Assembly (NCBI GenBank): GCA_002711845.1
Contig: PASF01000005.1
Coordinates: forward strand, 1 to 64,000
Direction of reading: 5' to 3'
Source: Gammaproteobacteria bacterium
GTDB taxonomy: Bacteria > Pseudomonadota > Gammaproteobacteria > Pseudomonadales > Pseudohongiellaceae
Length of the DNA: 64,000 nt
Each line of letters begins with the position of its first letter. Position 1 is the first letter of the stretch. The notes under the pieces are model-generated. The model saw only the letters and a program-made list of their open reading frames with translations, ran no database searches and was not told where the DNA came from. A program made the translations under genes and the position numbers. Shown in pieces: positions 44,393-52,392 of the stretch.

Positions 44393-45019
44393 CTATTCCA
44401 CCACCGCATCGTTGATGCCGGCGCGCTTCAGGCGCAGCCATTGCAGGGCGATGATGGCCATGGCGTTATTGATGCGACCGGCCAGGAACGCCTGCCAGGC
44501 CTCGTCAAAGCTGAGCACCACCACGCGGATATCCTCATTTTCATCAGCCATGCCATGAATGCCACCGGCCTGCGCCGCGTCGACTTCGGCATACAGCAGG
44601 GTGATGCGCTCGGTGCTGCCACCGGGGCTGTTGAAATAGTTGCAGATGAATTCGGGGGAGCCGATGTGCAGACCGGCTTCTTCGGTGACTTCGCGCTGTG
44701 CCATGTCGCGGGCGGTTTCACCGTCATCGAGGATGCCGGCAACCAGCTCCAGCGCCCAGGGGCTCTGATCCAGCGCATCAAGCAGGCCGATACGAAACTG
44801 CTCCACCAGCACCACTTTGTCGGCCTTGGGATCAAACAGCAGCACGCCGGCGGCCTGGTCGCGGCGAAACAGTTCACGGTTGAAGTCGTGGCTCCAGCCG
44901 CCGGCAAACAGGCGATGGCGCAACACAATGCGGTCGATGGCAAAAAAGCCCTGGAATGCGGTATCACGGCTGACGATCGTCACATCCTGACGATCGTAGA
45001 CCGGTCGGTAAGCGGACAT
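44393..45019 (-). CDS. nudF: ADP-ribose pyrophosphatase (Nudix)
   Basis: A 208-residue Nudix hydrolase. The Nudix box is exact: Gly-x5-Glu-x7-Arg-Glu-x2-Glu-Glu-x-Gly in GILDDGETARDMAQREVTEE. The N-terminal VVLVEQFRIGLLD and the ELVAGILDD segment are typical of the ADP-ribose-specific group. It hydrolyses ADP-ribose to AMP and ribose 5-phosphate. It is the first gene of the nudF-yqiB-cpdA-parE block. Confidence 0.92.
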   Translation of the reverse strand: MSAYRPVYDRQDVTIVSRDTAFQGFFAIDRIVLRHRLFAGGWSHDFNRELFRRDQAAGVLLFDPKADKVVLVEQFRIGLLDALDQSPWALELVAGILDDGETARDMAQREVTEEAGLHIGSPEFICNYFNSPGGSTERITLLYAEVDAAQAGGIHGMADENEDIRVVVLSFDEAWQAFLAGRINNAMAIIALQWLRLKRAGINDAVVE

Positions 45020-45132
45020 CGGGGGTTCCTGTCACAGCGGCGGCGGTAAACGCCGGGTGATTGTTAGTCGGTTCACCCGGCATTATGCCGCAGCAATGGC
45101 TCAGCGGCCAGTTTCGGTATTCAGTGGCAGTG

Positions 45133-45849
45133 CTAGTTGCCCAGCCCTGACAGGCGGTACTGGACAAACGGCTCCATCAACCGGTACCAGAAGGAGCTGG
45201 GCTTGACCGGCTGCTCCAGGCTCACCAGACAGATGCAGTCGGTGTCCAGCGTGGCGGTGGGCTGATGACGTTCGCCGGCGTGGCGCACAACAAAGTCGCC
45301 TTTGACATACTTGCCTTCCGCGTCGGAGAAGCTGCCTTTGAGCAACACGGTGATCTCTTCGCCGCGGTGCTCGTGCTCGGGCATACGCCCGCCGGCCTTG
45401 ATGTCATAAAGCGCGGTTTCACGCGAGCTTTTGTCGATGCGGATCGGCGCAATACGCAGGGATTTACCAAACTGACCCCACTTGAGACTTTGCACGCCAT
45501 CGGCCGCCAGCTTCTGCACGACCCGGGGCAGACCCAGCGGATTGGCAGAACTGACCCGTGCCGGTTCGGCAGGTGCGGGCGTGACGGTCATGCCGGTATC
45601 ACCGGCATCAATGCGCTGCATCAGTTGTTCAAAACCCTGACGCTCATCACTGTCGGCGGCGTCGGCAGCCGTCAGCTGTGGCTCCAGACGGACCATCAGC
45701 TGGGCCCCCAGATCACTGAGTTGCTGCACGTGACTGCGGCACTTGGAGCAGAACTCCAGATGCGCAGCAACACAGATCGCCTCTGACAGGGGCAGATTGC
45801 CGGCAGCAAAGTCGGTCAGAAATTTAGCGTCAGGATGAAAAGAAACCAT
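45133..45849 (-). CDS. chrR: ChrR family anti-sigma factor with C-terminal cupin
   Basis: A 238-residue zinc anti-sigma factor. The N-terminal zinc site is AAHLEFCSKC (His-x3-Cys-x2-Cys), followed by a helical anti-sigma domain, then a Pro/Ala linker (PAPAEPARVS). The C-terminal half is a cupin with GGRMPEHEHRGEEITVLLKG and FVVRHAGERHQ. In Rhodobacter the equivalent protein releases RpoE in response to singlet oxygen. It follows the sigma factor gene by 68 bases on the same strand. Confidence 0.88.
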   Translation of the reverse strand: MVSFHPDAKFLTDFAAGNLPLSEAICVAAHLEFCSKCRSHVQQLSDLGAQLMVRLEPQLTAADAADSDERQGFEQLMQRIDAGDTGMTVTPAPAEPARVSSANPLGLPRVVQKLAADGVQSLKWGQFGKSLRIAPIRIDKSSRETALYDIKAGGRMPEHEHRGEEITVLLKGSFSDAEGKYVKGDFVVRHAGERHQPTATLDTDCICLVSLEQPVKPSSFWYRLMEPFVQYRLSGLGN

Positions 45850-45917
45850 AGTGATACCTGAAAAATTGGAACCCGTCGCGGGTGAGTCTCTGTATGTCGT
45901 TTAAAAACCGTTCGGGC

Positions 45918-46526
45918 CTAGCGATCGATCAGTATTTGCATTTTGTTCAGCGCCAGCCGGATCCGCGACTTCACGGTGCCCAGCGGCAGGCTCAATTCCT
46001 CAGCCACTTCGTTATGCGATTTACCTTCCATAAATGCCTTGTACAACACCTGCAACTGCTCATCGGGCAACGTCGCCATGGCCTGCTTGATCACCTGCTC
46101 GGCGCGGCGCTGCTGCAGATCCACCAGCGGCTCGGGAGATTCGGGCTCGTGCCAGATATCCTCGATGTCGATCTTGCGTTCATTACGCTCGTTGCGGCGA
46201 ATGAAATCAATCCGGGTATTACGGGCGATGGTGAATATCCAGGTGTTGACGCTCGCCTTACTGCTATTAAAGGAGGCCGCCTTGTTCCACACCTTGATCA
46301 GCACTTCCTGAGTGATTTCCTCCGCCTCGGAGCGATTGGCCCCGGCGCCCATGCTTTTCAGCAGAAACGCACGAATCATCGGCGTGAAGTGCTTGTAAAG
46401 CTCCTGAAACGCGGCCCGATCGCGGTTGGCTGCGACCCGCCGGACATTGTCTGCCCAGGGATCAGGGGTTGAACTGCGACCCGGGTGCACACTCGCTGCT
46501 GTTTCCATATCGTCTTTTTTATCCAC
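45918..46526 (-). CDS. rpoE: ECF RNA polymerase sigma factor (RpoE of the ChrR type, ECF11-like)
   Basis: A 202-residue sigma factor. Region 2 includes FTPMIRAFLLKSMGA and WIFTIARNTRIDFIRRNERN (the -10-recognising part), and region 4 is LYKAFMEGKSHNEVAEELSL with LGTVKSRIRLALNKM, a helix-turn-helix. Together with ChrR it forms a stress module that in Rhodobacter responds to singlet oxygen. The start may be GTG at 46526 or ATG at 46508; neither has a strong Shine-Dalgarno. A TGATCC-N16-CGTA element lies about 60-85 bases upstream. Confidence 0.85.
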   Translation of the reverse strand: MDKKDDMETAASVHPGRSSTPDPWADNVRRVAANRDRAAFQELYKHFTPMIRAFLLKSMGAGANRSEAEEITQEVLIKVWNKAASFNSSKASVNTWIFTIARNTRIDFIRRNERNERKIDIEDIWHEPESPEPLVDLQQRRAEQVIKQAMATLPDEQLQVLYKAFMEGKSHNEVAEELSLPLGTVKSRIRLALNKMQILIDR

Positions 46527-46583
46527 TGATAATCCGGTCTACCTGGCTGATTTACCGTGATATTTGTGCGTATTCAGAACTTC

Positions 46584-46609
46584 TACGCGGCGTCTGCAGC
46601 GGCGGATCA
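46584..46609 (-). promoter_or_regulatory. predicted RpoE-ChrR-type promoter of the sigma factor operon
   Basis: On the - strand TGATCC (46609-46604), 16 bases, CGTA (46587-46584); equivalently TGATCC-N18-TAGAA. It matches the TGATCC -35 element known for RpoE-ChrR promoters in Rhodobacter and predicts autoregulation. Confidence 0.75.
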
Positions 46610-46644
46610 CTTCCGGTCACTGAAAGTCAGCCGCGGCACTGCGC

Positions 46645-46670
46645 TGATCCAGCGATATAACCCACTCGTA
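46645..46670 (+). promoter_or_regulatory. predicted RpoE-ChrR-type promoter of the lipid operon
   Basis: TGATCC (46645-46650), 16 bases, CGTA (46667-46670), the same spacing and both elements identical to the opposing promoter. It lies about 150 bases before the SnoaL-like gene. Confidence 0.75.
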
Positions 46671-46715
46671 TCTACTGGCACTAGCATACGCGCGTTTTGC
46701 GCCTACCGACAAGGC

Positions 46716-46798
46716 CAGCCCTGAGCGGTCTTTGTAAACAGCCCTGAGCGGTGTACATAAAACAGCCCTGAGCGGCGCCCATAAACAGCCCTGAGCGG
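46716..46798. repeat. four direct repeats CAGCCCTGAGCGG, 23-24 bp period
   Basis: Exact 13-base copies at 46716, 46739, 46763 and 46786, separated by 10-11 bases of variable sequence. The period is a little over two helical turns, so all copies face nearly the same side of the DNA. They lie between the predicted sigma promoter and the first gene of the lipid operon, in the 5' leader of the transcript. Confidence 0.9.
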
Positions 46799-46819
46799 CA
46801 TAGATGAAGAGTCCCGACC

Positions 46820-47278
46820 ATGGCAACTGAAATGAATTCCGTCAGCGAGAACCTGCGGACGGCACTGATCAATGATTTCAAGGACTTCTACCGGCGCCCG
46901 GACATCGCGGGGTTGGAGGGCATTGACCGCATCTACACTCAGGATGTCGAGTTCCGCGACCCGGTGCATGCCATCAACGGCCGACTGGCGCTGAAAAACT
47001 ACCTGCGCAGTATGTACGAAGGCGCGCGGGACATGAGCTTCAGCTATCAGGACGAGCAGGTATCGGAGCACACCGCCACTATCACCTGGGTGATGCGCTT
47101 CCGTCACAACAGCCTCAATCGCGGCAAGTCCATTGACGTCAAGGGGGTGACACTGATTCACTTTACCGACCGGGTATACTACCACGAAGATTTATACGAT
47201 CTGGGCGCCATGGTGTACCAGCATGTGCCCGTGCTGGGCTCGCTGATCCGTTTCATCAATCGGCGACTGGCAGCCTGA
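46820..47278 (+). CDS. SnoaL/NTF2-like protein
   Basis: A 152-residue cone-shaped alpha+beta fold protein. The N-terminal helix (LRTALINDFKDFYRRPDIAG) and the strands DRIYTQDVEFRDPVHAINGR and ATITWVMRFRHNSLNRGK fit the NTF2-like/SnoaL family. It is a common first gene of ChrR-regulated lipid operons; the likely role is an accessory ligand-binding or isomerase function. The catalytic Asp of SnoaL cannot be assigned by eye. It is 64 bases upstream of the dehydrogenase gene. Confidence 0.7.
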   Translation: MATEMNSVSENLRTALINDFKDFYRRPDIAGLEGIDRIYTQDVEFRDPVHAINGRLALKNYLRSMYEGARDMSFSYQDEQVSEHTATITWVMRFRHNSLNRGKSIDVKGVTLIHFTDRVYYHEDLYDLGAMVYQHVPVLGSLIRFINRRLAA

Positions 47279-47342
47279 CCAGCAGACTGGCGCACGGCGC
47301 CGGCAGGCAATCACGGATAACACAGTCAAGAGGGAGGTCGCC

Positions 47343-48110
47343 ATGCAAATATGGATAACCGGAGCCGGATCGGGTATCGGCAAGGCACTGGCACTGCGCT
47401 ATGCGACAGGCGGTCACACGGTCATTATCAGTGGCCGCACGCGCGACAAGCTGGACGCGGTGCGCGACGAGGCCGACGCGCTGGCCGGGCGCATCATTCC
47501 GCTGGTGTACGATGTCACCGACGACGACACCACGAAGACCAGCAGCGAGCTGCTGGCCGACCTGACGCCGCATCTGGATCTGGTGATCATGAATGCCGGC
47601 ACCTGCGAATACATCAACGGCCAGACCCTGGACCCGGCCATGTTCCGACGGGTCATGGACACCAACTTCTTTGGCATGATCAACACCACCAATGTTGCCC
47701 TGCCCCTGCTGCGTAAAGCCACGAGCCGACCGCTGCTGGCCGGGGTATGCAGCCTGGCCGGGTTCATCGGTTTCCCGCGCGCCGAAGCCTACGCTGCCTC
47801 CAAGGCTGCCAGCCGCTACCTGATGCATTCCCTGCGCATTGATTTCAGTGACTTTGTGGACGTGTGCGCCGTCAACCCGGGCTTTGTGGAAACGCCGCTG
47901 ACGGAGAACAATGACTTCCCCATGCCCTTCCTGATGACCGCTGACGAGGCGGCAGATCGCATCCAGGCAGGACTGAGAAAGCGCCCGCGGGAGCTCAACT
48001 TCCCGCGCCGGCTGACACTGGCGCTGCGCCTGGCACAACTGTCCGGCGGCCTGTGGTATACGCTGATGTCACGGCAGCGCCAGAAACAACTGCGGAAAGA
48101 GTCAGCATGA
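47343..48110 (+). CDS. short-chain dehydrogenase/reductase
   Basis: A 255-residue classical SDR. It has the cofactor site [18 protein letters not shown] (TGxxxGIG), the VIISGR strand (favouring NADP binding), NAG in [11 protein letters not shown], catalytic Ser in [12 protein letters not shown] and [12 protein letters not shown] (YxxxK). After [12 protein letters not shown] the C-terminal part is normal. GGGAGG lies five bases before the start. Its stop overlaps the DUF1365 start by four bases (ATGA). The substrate is probably a lipid or fatty acid intermediate given the operon. Confidence 0.87.
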   Translation: MQIWITGAGSGIGKALALRYATGGHTVIISGRTRDKLDAVRDEADALAGRIIPLVYDVTDDDTTKTSSELLADLTPHLDLVIMNAGTCEYINGQTLDPAMFRRVMDTNFFGMINTTNVALPLLRKATSRPLLAGVCSLAGFIGFPRAEAYAASKAASRYLMHSLRIDFSDFVDVCAVNPGFVETPLTENNDFPMPFLMTADEAADRIQAGLRKRPRELNFPRRLTLALRLAQLSGGLWYTLMSRQRQKQLRKESA

Positions 48111-48913
48111 GCAAACGCTTTCCCGCCGAGCACAGCGCTATCTACACCGGCACCGTGCGACACCGGCGGCTGGGCCGGGTACTGCACCATTTCCGCTACC
48201 AGGTGTTCATGATGTACCTGGACCTGGACGAGCTGCCCACCGTGCTCGCCCGCAGCCGCCTGTGGTCAGCCCGCGGGCCGGCACTGGCCTGGTTCCGGCG
48301 CCGCGACTACCTGGACCCCGACACCGGTTCCCTGGCCCAGGCCGTGCGCCAGCGTGTGTTCGAGGCCAGCGGCGAGCAGGTGACCGGCCCCGTGCGGGTG
48401 CTGACCAACCTGCGTTATTTCGGTTTCCTGATGAACCCCATCACCTGCTATTACGTATTCAACGACCAGCATCAGCTGCGCTTTATTGTTGCCGAGGTAA
48501 CCAACACCCCCTGGGGAGACAGTATTCCCTATGTCATCCCCTGCGAGCCCGGGCAGGCCGTTTGCCAGCATCACTTTGACAAACAGCTGCATGTGTCGCC
48601 CTTTATGCCCATGGACATGCAATACCGCTGGCACAGCACGACGCCGGGGGAAACGCTGAACCTGAACCTGCAGAACTGGCAGCAGGGTGAGCAAAAGTTC
48701 AATGCCAGCCTGTCGCTGCAGCGCCAGGAGGCCACGGCCGGCAATCTGAACCGTATCCTGTTGACGTATCCACTGATGACCATGAAGGTGGGATTTGGCA
48801 TTTACTGGCAGGCACTGCGCCTGTGGTTAAAACGTGTGCCGTTTCACACGCACCAGCGCCCGGCACAGGCACAGGCACAGGCAATGCGAATGACAACAAA
48901 GAGACAGGAATAG
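48107..48913 (+). CDS. DUF1365 family protein
   Basis: A 268-residue protein with the DUF1365 pattern: [68 protein letters not shown] and [19 protein letters not shown]. The family is strongly linked to cyclopropane fatty acid synthase-like enzymes and membrane-lipid modification; its chemistry is unknown. The C-terminus contains a (GGCACA)n slippage-prone tract at 48862-48885 encoding an Ala/Gln run (QAQAQAM). It precedes the synthase by seven bases. Confidence 0.85.
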   Translation: MSKRFPAEHSAIYTGTVRHRRLGRVLHHFRYQVFMMYLDLDELPTVLARSRLWSARGPALAWFRRRDYLDPDTGSLAQAVRQRVFEASGEQVTGPVRVLTNLRYFGFLMNPITCYYVFNDQHQLRFIVAEVTNTPWGDSIPYVIPCEPGQAVCQHHFDKQLHVSPFMPMDMQYRWHSTTPGETLNLNLQNWQQGEQKFNASLSLQRQEATAGNLNRILLTYPLMTMKVGFGIYWQALRLWLKRVPFHTHQRPAQAQAQAMRMTTKRQE

Positions 48914-48920
48914 CACAGGC

Positions 48921-50339
48921 ATGAAACAGGAGAGCCACAACACCATGAAATCACCCGGCAATCGCCAGACCGGCTCGGTACAAACCGGCGCGCTGAGCCC
49001 GAACTTTGATCTGGGCGCTCTGTCTCCCGGCGCTCCCGGCGCTGCGGCTGACGCCGGCCGGCAGTCGGTCAGGCATGTCATGGCGCTGGCAGGCAGCCAG
49101 GCAAAGCTGGCCCGCGGCCTGTTGTTTCGTCAGCTGCACAAGATCACCAAGGGTCGGATCATCATTGATGAGGGGCACGAAGTTCATCACTTCGGCGAGT
49201 CCGATGATGATGTACTGACGGCGTACGTGGTGGTGTCCGACCCCGCGTTTTATCAGGACGTGGTGTTCAACGGCAGCATCGGTGGTGGCGAGTCCTATAT
49301 GAAGGAATACTGGCACACCCCGGACCTGCTGCCACTGGTGCGCATCATGGTGCTCAACATGGCGGTGCTCAAGGGCCTGGACAAGGGCAAGTCGCGCATC
49401 GCCCGGTTCATGAACGCCCTGCTGCACCGGCGCAACCGCAATTCGGTGACCGGTTCGCGCAAGAACATTGCCGCCCACTACGACCTGAGCAATGAGTTCT
49501 TTGGCACCTTTCTTGATCCCAGCATGATGTACTCGTCGGCCATTTTCCGCGATGATTCACAATCGCTGCATGAAGCATCGCTGAACAAGCTCAGTCATAT
49601 CTGCGAGCGCCTGCAGCTGACCCCGGATGATCACCTGTTGGAGATCGGCACCGGCTGGGGCTCGATGGCCATCCATGCCGCCAAGCATTACGGCTGCCGG
49701 GTGACCACCACCACGATCTCGCAGGAACAGTACAACCACGCCCGTCAGCGCGTCATCGATGAAGGCCTGGAAGACCGGGTGGAACTGCTGCTCAAGGACT
49801 ATCGCGACCTGGACGGGCAGTACGACAAACTGGTGTCCATCGAGATGATTGAAGCGGTGGGGCATGAATATTTTGCCACCTATTTTGCCAAGTGCTCGTC
49901 GTTGCTGAAACCCTCAGGCCTGATGCTGATTCAGGCGATTACCATTTCCGACCAGCGCTACGAAGATGCCAAGCGCACCGTGGACTTTATCCAGCGTTAC
50001 ATTTTCCCCGGTGGGTGCCTGCCCAGCAACAGCGCCATCGCCCATCACGTGGCGCGCGACACCGACCTGCAGATTGTGGGGCTGGAAGACATCACCCAGG
50101 ATTACGCGATGACGCTGGCGCGCTGGCGCAAGACCTTTCTGCAGCACATCGATGAGATCCGGGCACAGGGTTTTGGCACCGACTTCGTCCGCATGTGGGA
50201 CTACTACCTGGCCTATTGCCAGGGCGGGTTCATGGAACGCGTCATCCACACCGCACAGATTGTCATGGCCAAGCCGGACTACCGCATGGCACCGTTGCAT
50301 GCGCGTATCCAGCCCACAGCTGCTGACAACCGTCGCTAG
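48921..50339 (+). CDS. cfa: cyclopropane fatty acid synthase family methyltransferase
   Basis: A 472-residue SAM-dependent enzyme. The C-terminal two thirds are the CFA synthase domain: HYDLSNEFFGTFLDPSMMYS, HLLEIGTGWGSMAIHAAKHY (SAM site), TTTISQEQYNHARQRV, KLVSIEMIEAVGHEYFATYF, FIQRYIFPGGCLPSN (FPGG, conserved) and WRKTFL. The N-terminal part resembles CFA-like enzymes that also have an SCP2-type lipid-binding half (residues 50-150). Cyclopropanation or related methylation of unsaturated membrane lipids protects against oxidative and acid stress. Start ATG 48921; ATG 48945 is an alternative. Confidence 0.88.
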   Translation: MKQESHNTMKSPGNRQTGSVQTGALSPNFDLGALSPGAPGAAADAGRQSVRHVMALAGSQAKLARGLLFRQLHKITKGRIIIDEGHEVHHFGESDDDVLTAYVVVSDPAFYQDVVFNGSIGGGESYMKEYWHTPDLLPLVRIMVLNMAVLKGLDKGKSRIARFMNALLHRRNRNSVTGSRKNIAAHYDLSNEFFGTFLDPSMMYSSAIFRDDSQSLHEASLNKLSHICERLQLTPDDHLLEIGTGWGSMAIHAAKHYGCRVTTTTISQEQYNHARQRVIDEGLEDRVELLLKDYRDLDGQYDKLVSIEMIEAVGHEYFATYFAKCSSLLKPSGLMLIQAITISDQRYEDAKRTVDFIQRYIFPGGCLPSNSAIAHHVARDTDLQIVGLEDITQDYAMTLARWRKTFLQHIDEIRAQGFGTDFVRMWDYYLAYCQGGFMERVIHTAQIVMAKPDYRMAPLHARIQPTAADNRR

Positions 50340-50348
50340 GTGCACACC

Positions 50349-50894
50349 ATGGCCGGCCATCACATCCAGCTGTTTGGCAAGGTGCCGCTGAGCGAGCGCC
50401 AGCATATCGTGTTGAATGCCGCCGTGTTCCAGCTGGCCTGGCTGGCCTGCGTGCTGGGCGGCTCCTGGGTCGCCGTCGCGGTGACCGCGGCCGTGGTGAC
50501 ACTGCACCTCAATGCAGTGACTGATACCCGGCGCGAGGCCCTGTTCCTGGTGCAATGTGCCATTGCCGGATTTGTATGTGACCTGGCGCTCATTCAGATT
50601 GGCGTCATGGACACCGGTTATCCACTGCCGCCGGTGTGGCTGACCAGCCTGTGGGTGCTGTTTGGCACCACCGTGGGTTATGCGCTCAGGTTTTTCCACG
50701 GCCGGCTGGCCCTGTGTGTGGGCGGCGGTCTGTTTTTTGCGCCGCTGTCCTACTACGGTGGCGCACGACTGGCCAACGTCAACCTGTTTGAACCGGTGTG
50801 GGCAGCGCTGCTGATCATCGGCCTGGTGTGGGCGGTGATCTTCCCGCTGCTGATTCATCTGTATACTGTCAACAAATTGCGGGCCACCCGTTAA
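50349..50894 (+). CDS. DUF2878 family membrane protein
   Basis: A 181-residue protein with about five hydrophobic helices (AAVFQLAWLACVLGGSWVAV; VQCAIAGFVCDLALIQIGVM; SLWVLFGTTVGYAL; LALCVGGGLFFAPLSYYGGA; AALLIIGLVWAVIFPLLIHL). The helix content and the PLSYYGG motif fit DUF2878, a regular neighbour of CFA synthase in RpoE-ChrR regulons. Function unknown. ATG at 50349 was chosen; an in-frame GTG lies at 50340. Confidence 0.78.
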   Translation: MAGHHIQLFGKVPLSERQHIVLNAAVFQLAWLACVLGGSWVAVAVTAAVVTLHLNAVTDTRREALFLVQCAIAGFVCDLALIQIGVMDTGYPLPPVWLTSLWVLFGTTVGYALRFFHGRLALCVGGGLFFAPLSYYGGARLANVNLFEPVWAALLIIGLVWAVIFPLLIHLYTVNKLRATR

Positions 50895-50914
50895 TGGTCC
50901 GATCGGAGAGTTGT

Positions 50915-51658
50915 ATGCGAGCCTTTTTTTTCCGCGCCACCGTGGCAATTGTATTGGGCATGACCGCCGCGACGGGGGCTGGCGCTGAGGCGAAGCCGTG
51001 GGCTATCGGCACCGCCTGGTCAACCGACCAGTCACAGGTGCTGTACCGGGAAGTGCATTTTGCCGAAGACCCGGATCTCGACCTCACCACGCGCGTGGAA
51101 TACCGCCGCGACAATGATGAGGTGTTTGCCGAGAAGGACATCGATTATTCGGTGTCCCGCACCGCGCCAGCAATTTTCCAGGTCGATCACCGCAACAATG
51201 CGCGCATCATCACCCGCCATCCGAACCCCGAGCCCGGCCCGGTGGTGGAGCTGGAGGTGCGACCGTTCGACAGCGATAACGTACAGACTGACACCTTTGA
51301 CTATGAGGACGGCATGATCATTGATGCCGGCTTTGATCCGTTTGTCCGGCAGCACTGGGAGCGCCTGACCGATGGCCGTCGCCTGACCACCGAGTTTCTG
51401 GTGCCGGCACGCATGGACACCGTGCGCATCAGCATCAGTAAAACCGACAACGCCGACTGCAATTTCCCGGCGCAGGACCTGCACTGTTTTGTCATCAAGC
51501 CGGCGGGGCTGCTGCGGGTGGTGAGCTGGTTCGTGGACCCGATCTACATTGCCTACGATAACGCATCGCGTCGCCTGCTGATGTTTGAGGGCGTCAGCAA
51601 TCTGCGCGACGATGCCGGCGAGCCACGCAATGCCTTGATCCACTTCGAATATTTGTAG
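50915..51658 (+). CDS. exported protein of the lipid operon, unknown family
   Basis: A 247-residue protein with a signal peptide (RAFFFRATVAIVLGMTAA, cleavage after GAGA). The mature part has many beta strands (VLYREVHFAEDPDLDLTTRV, YSVSRTAPAIFQV, VVELEVRPFDSDNVQTDTFD, RLTTEFLVPARMDTVRISIS). It carries no recognised motif. It is the last gene of the operon and has CGGAGAG before the ATG. The position suggests that the modified lipid or its precursor is handled in the periplasm. Confidence 0.65.
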   Translation: MRAFFFRATVAIVLGMTAATGAGAEAKPWAIGTAWSTDQSQVLYREVHFAEDPDLDLTTRVEYRRDNDEVFAEKDIDYSVSRTAPAIFQVDHRNNARIITRHPNPEPGPVVELEVRPFDSDNVQTDTFDYEDGMIIDAGFDPFVRQHWERLTDGRRLTTEFLVPARMDTVRISISKTDNADCNFPAQDLHCFVIKPAGLLRVVSWFVDPIYIAYDNASRRLLMFEGVSNLRDDAGEPRNALIHFEYL

Positions 51659-51694
51659 GCAGCCCGGCGTAGAGCGAGTGTCCGGTTTTTGCGG

Positions 51695-51718
51695 TATAAT
51701 CCTCCGCCCCAGCGGAGG
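51695..51718 (+). promoter_or_regulatory. -10 box and Shine-Dalgarno hairpin before the DUF2889 gene
   Basis: TATAAT (51695-51700) is followed by CCTCCGC-CCCA-GCGGAGG (51701-51718). The right arm contains GGAGG, the ribosome site for the ATG at 51727. A transcript from this box would start in or near the left arm and so free the site, while read-through from the upstream operon would fold the hairpin. No good -35 box was found. Confidence 0.45.
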
Positions 51719-51726
51719 ACCGATTT

Positions 51727-52392
51727 ATGCCATTGCCCCAAGCAGTACGACGCGAGCATATCCATACGCGTCAAATCAATTTCACCGGCTACGAGCGCGA
51801 AGACGGCTGGTTTGATATCGAGGCGCACCTGACCGATACCAAAACCTATGCCTTCAGCAACAACTGGCGCGGTACCATCGAGCCGGGTGAGGCACTGCAC
51901 GAGATGCTGCTGCGGGTCACCATCAACGAAAAATTCCAGATTCAGGACATTGAGGCGGCCACCGACAACAGTCCGTTTGCCATCTGTCCGGATATCACCC
52001 CCGTGTACAAGGCACTGATCGGCGTCACCATGGGGCCGGGCTGGCGACGGGTGATCCGCGAGCGCGTGGGCGGCATGCAGGGCTGTACCCACCTGACCGA
52101 ACTGCTGTACCCGATGGCGACAGTGGCCATCCAGACCATCAAACCGCTGCAGAACCACCGCCGCAAGCTGTCGGATTCGGACAGCAAGGCGCATGTGGGC
52201 CGCCCGTTTGTGCTCAACACCTGCCATGCCTGGGCGGAGACCTCGCCGGTGGTGCGGGAAAACGCCCCGGACTACTATGTCCCCCCTCAGGGGGATGATC
52301 GACAGGGTCGTCAGGATCAACAGGACAGCGGGCGGATCCCGGTAACGGCGCTCAGCGCTGCGGATCGGCCAGCAACGGAATCAACAGAGTAA
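51727..52392 (+). CDS. DUF2889 family protein
   Basis: A 221-residue protein whose first about 170 residues carry the DUF2889 features: EHIHTRQINFTGYEREDGWF, DIEAHLTDTKTYAF, GEALHEMLLRVTINEKFQI and ICPDITPVYKALIGVTMGPG, then GGMQGCTHLTELLYPMATVA with a conserved CTHL. The conserved Asp, His and Cys residues look like a metal or catalytic site; function unknown. The C-terminal tail is charged and low-complexity. It ends 41 bases inside the convergent kinase gene. Confidence 0.82.
   Translation: MPLPQAVRREHIHTRQINFTGYEREDGWFDIEAHLTDTKTYAFSNNWRGTIEPGEALHEMLLRVTINEKFQIQDIEAATDNSPFAICPDITPVYKALIGVTMGPGWRRVIRERVGGMQGCTHLTELLYPMATVAIQTIKPLQNHRRKLSDSDSKAHVGRPFVLNTCHAWAETSPVVRENAPDYYVPPQGDDRQGRQDQQDSGRIPVTALSAADRPATESTE

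Noticed and set aside
46716-46798. Small CRISPR array
   Set aside because: Repeats are only 13 bases with 10-11-base spacers, and no cas genes are near.
49914-50948. 344-residue open frame opposite CFA synthase and DUF2878
   Set aside because: Antisense to two well supported genes; the composition follows the opposite strand.
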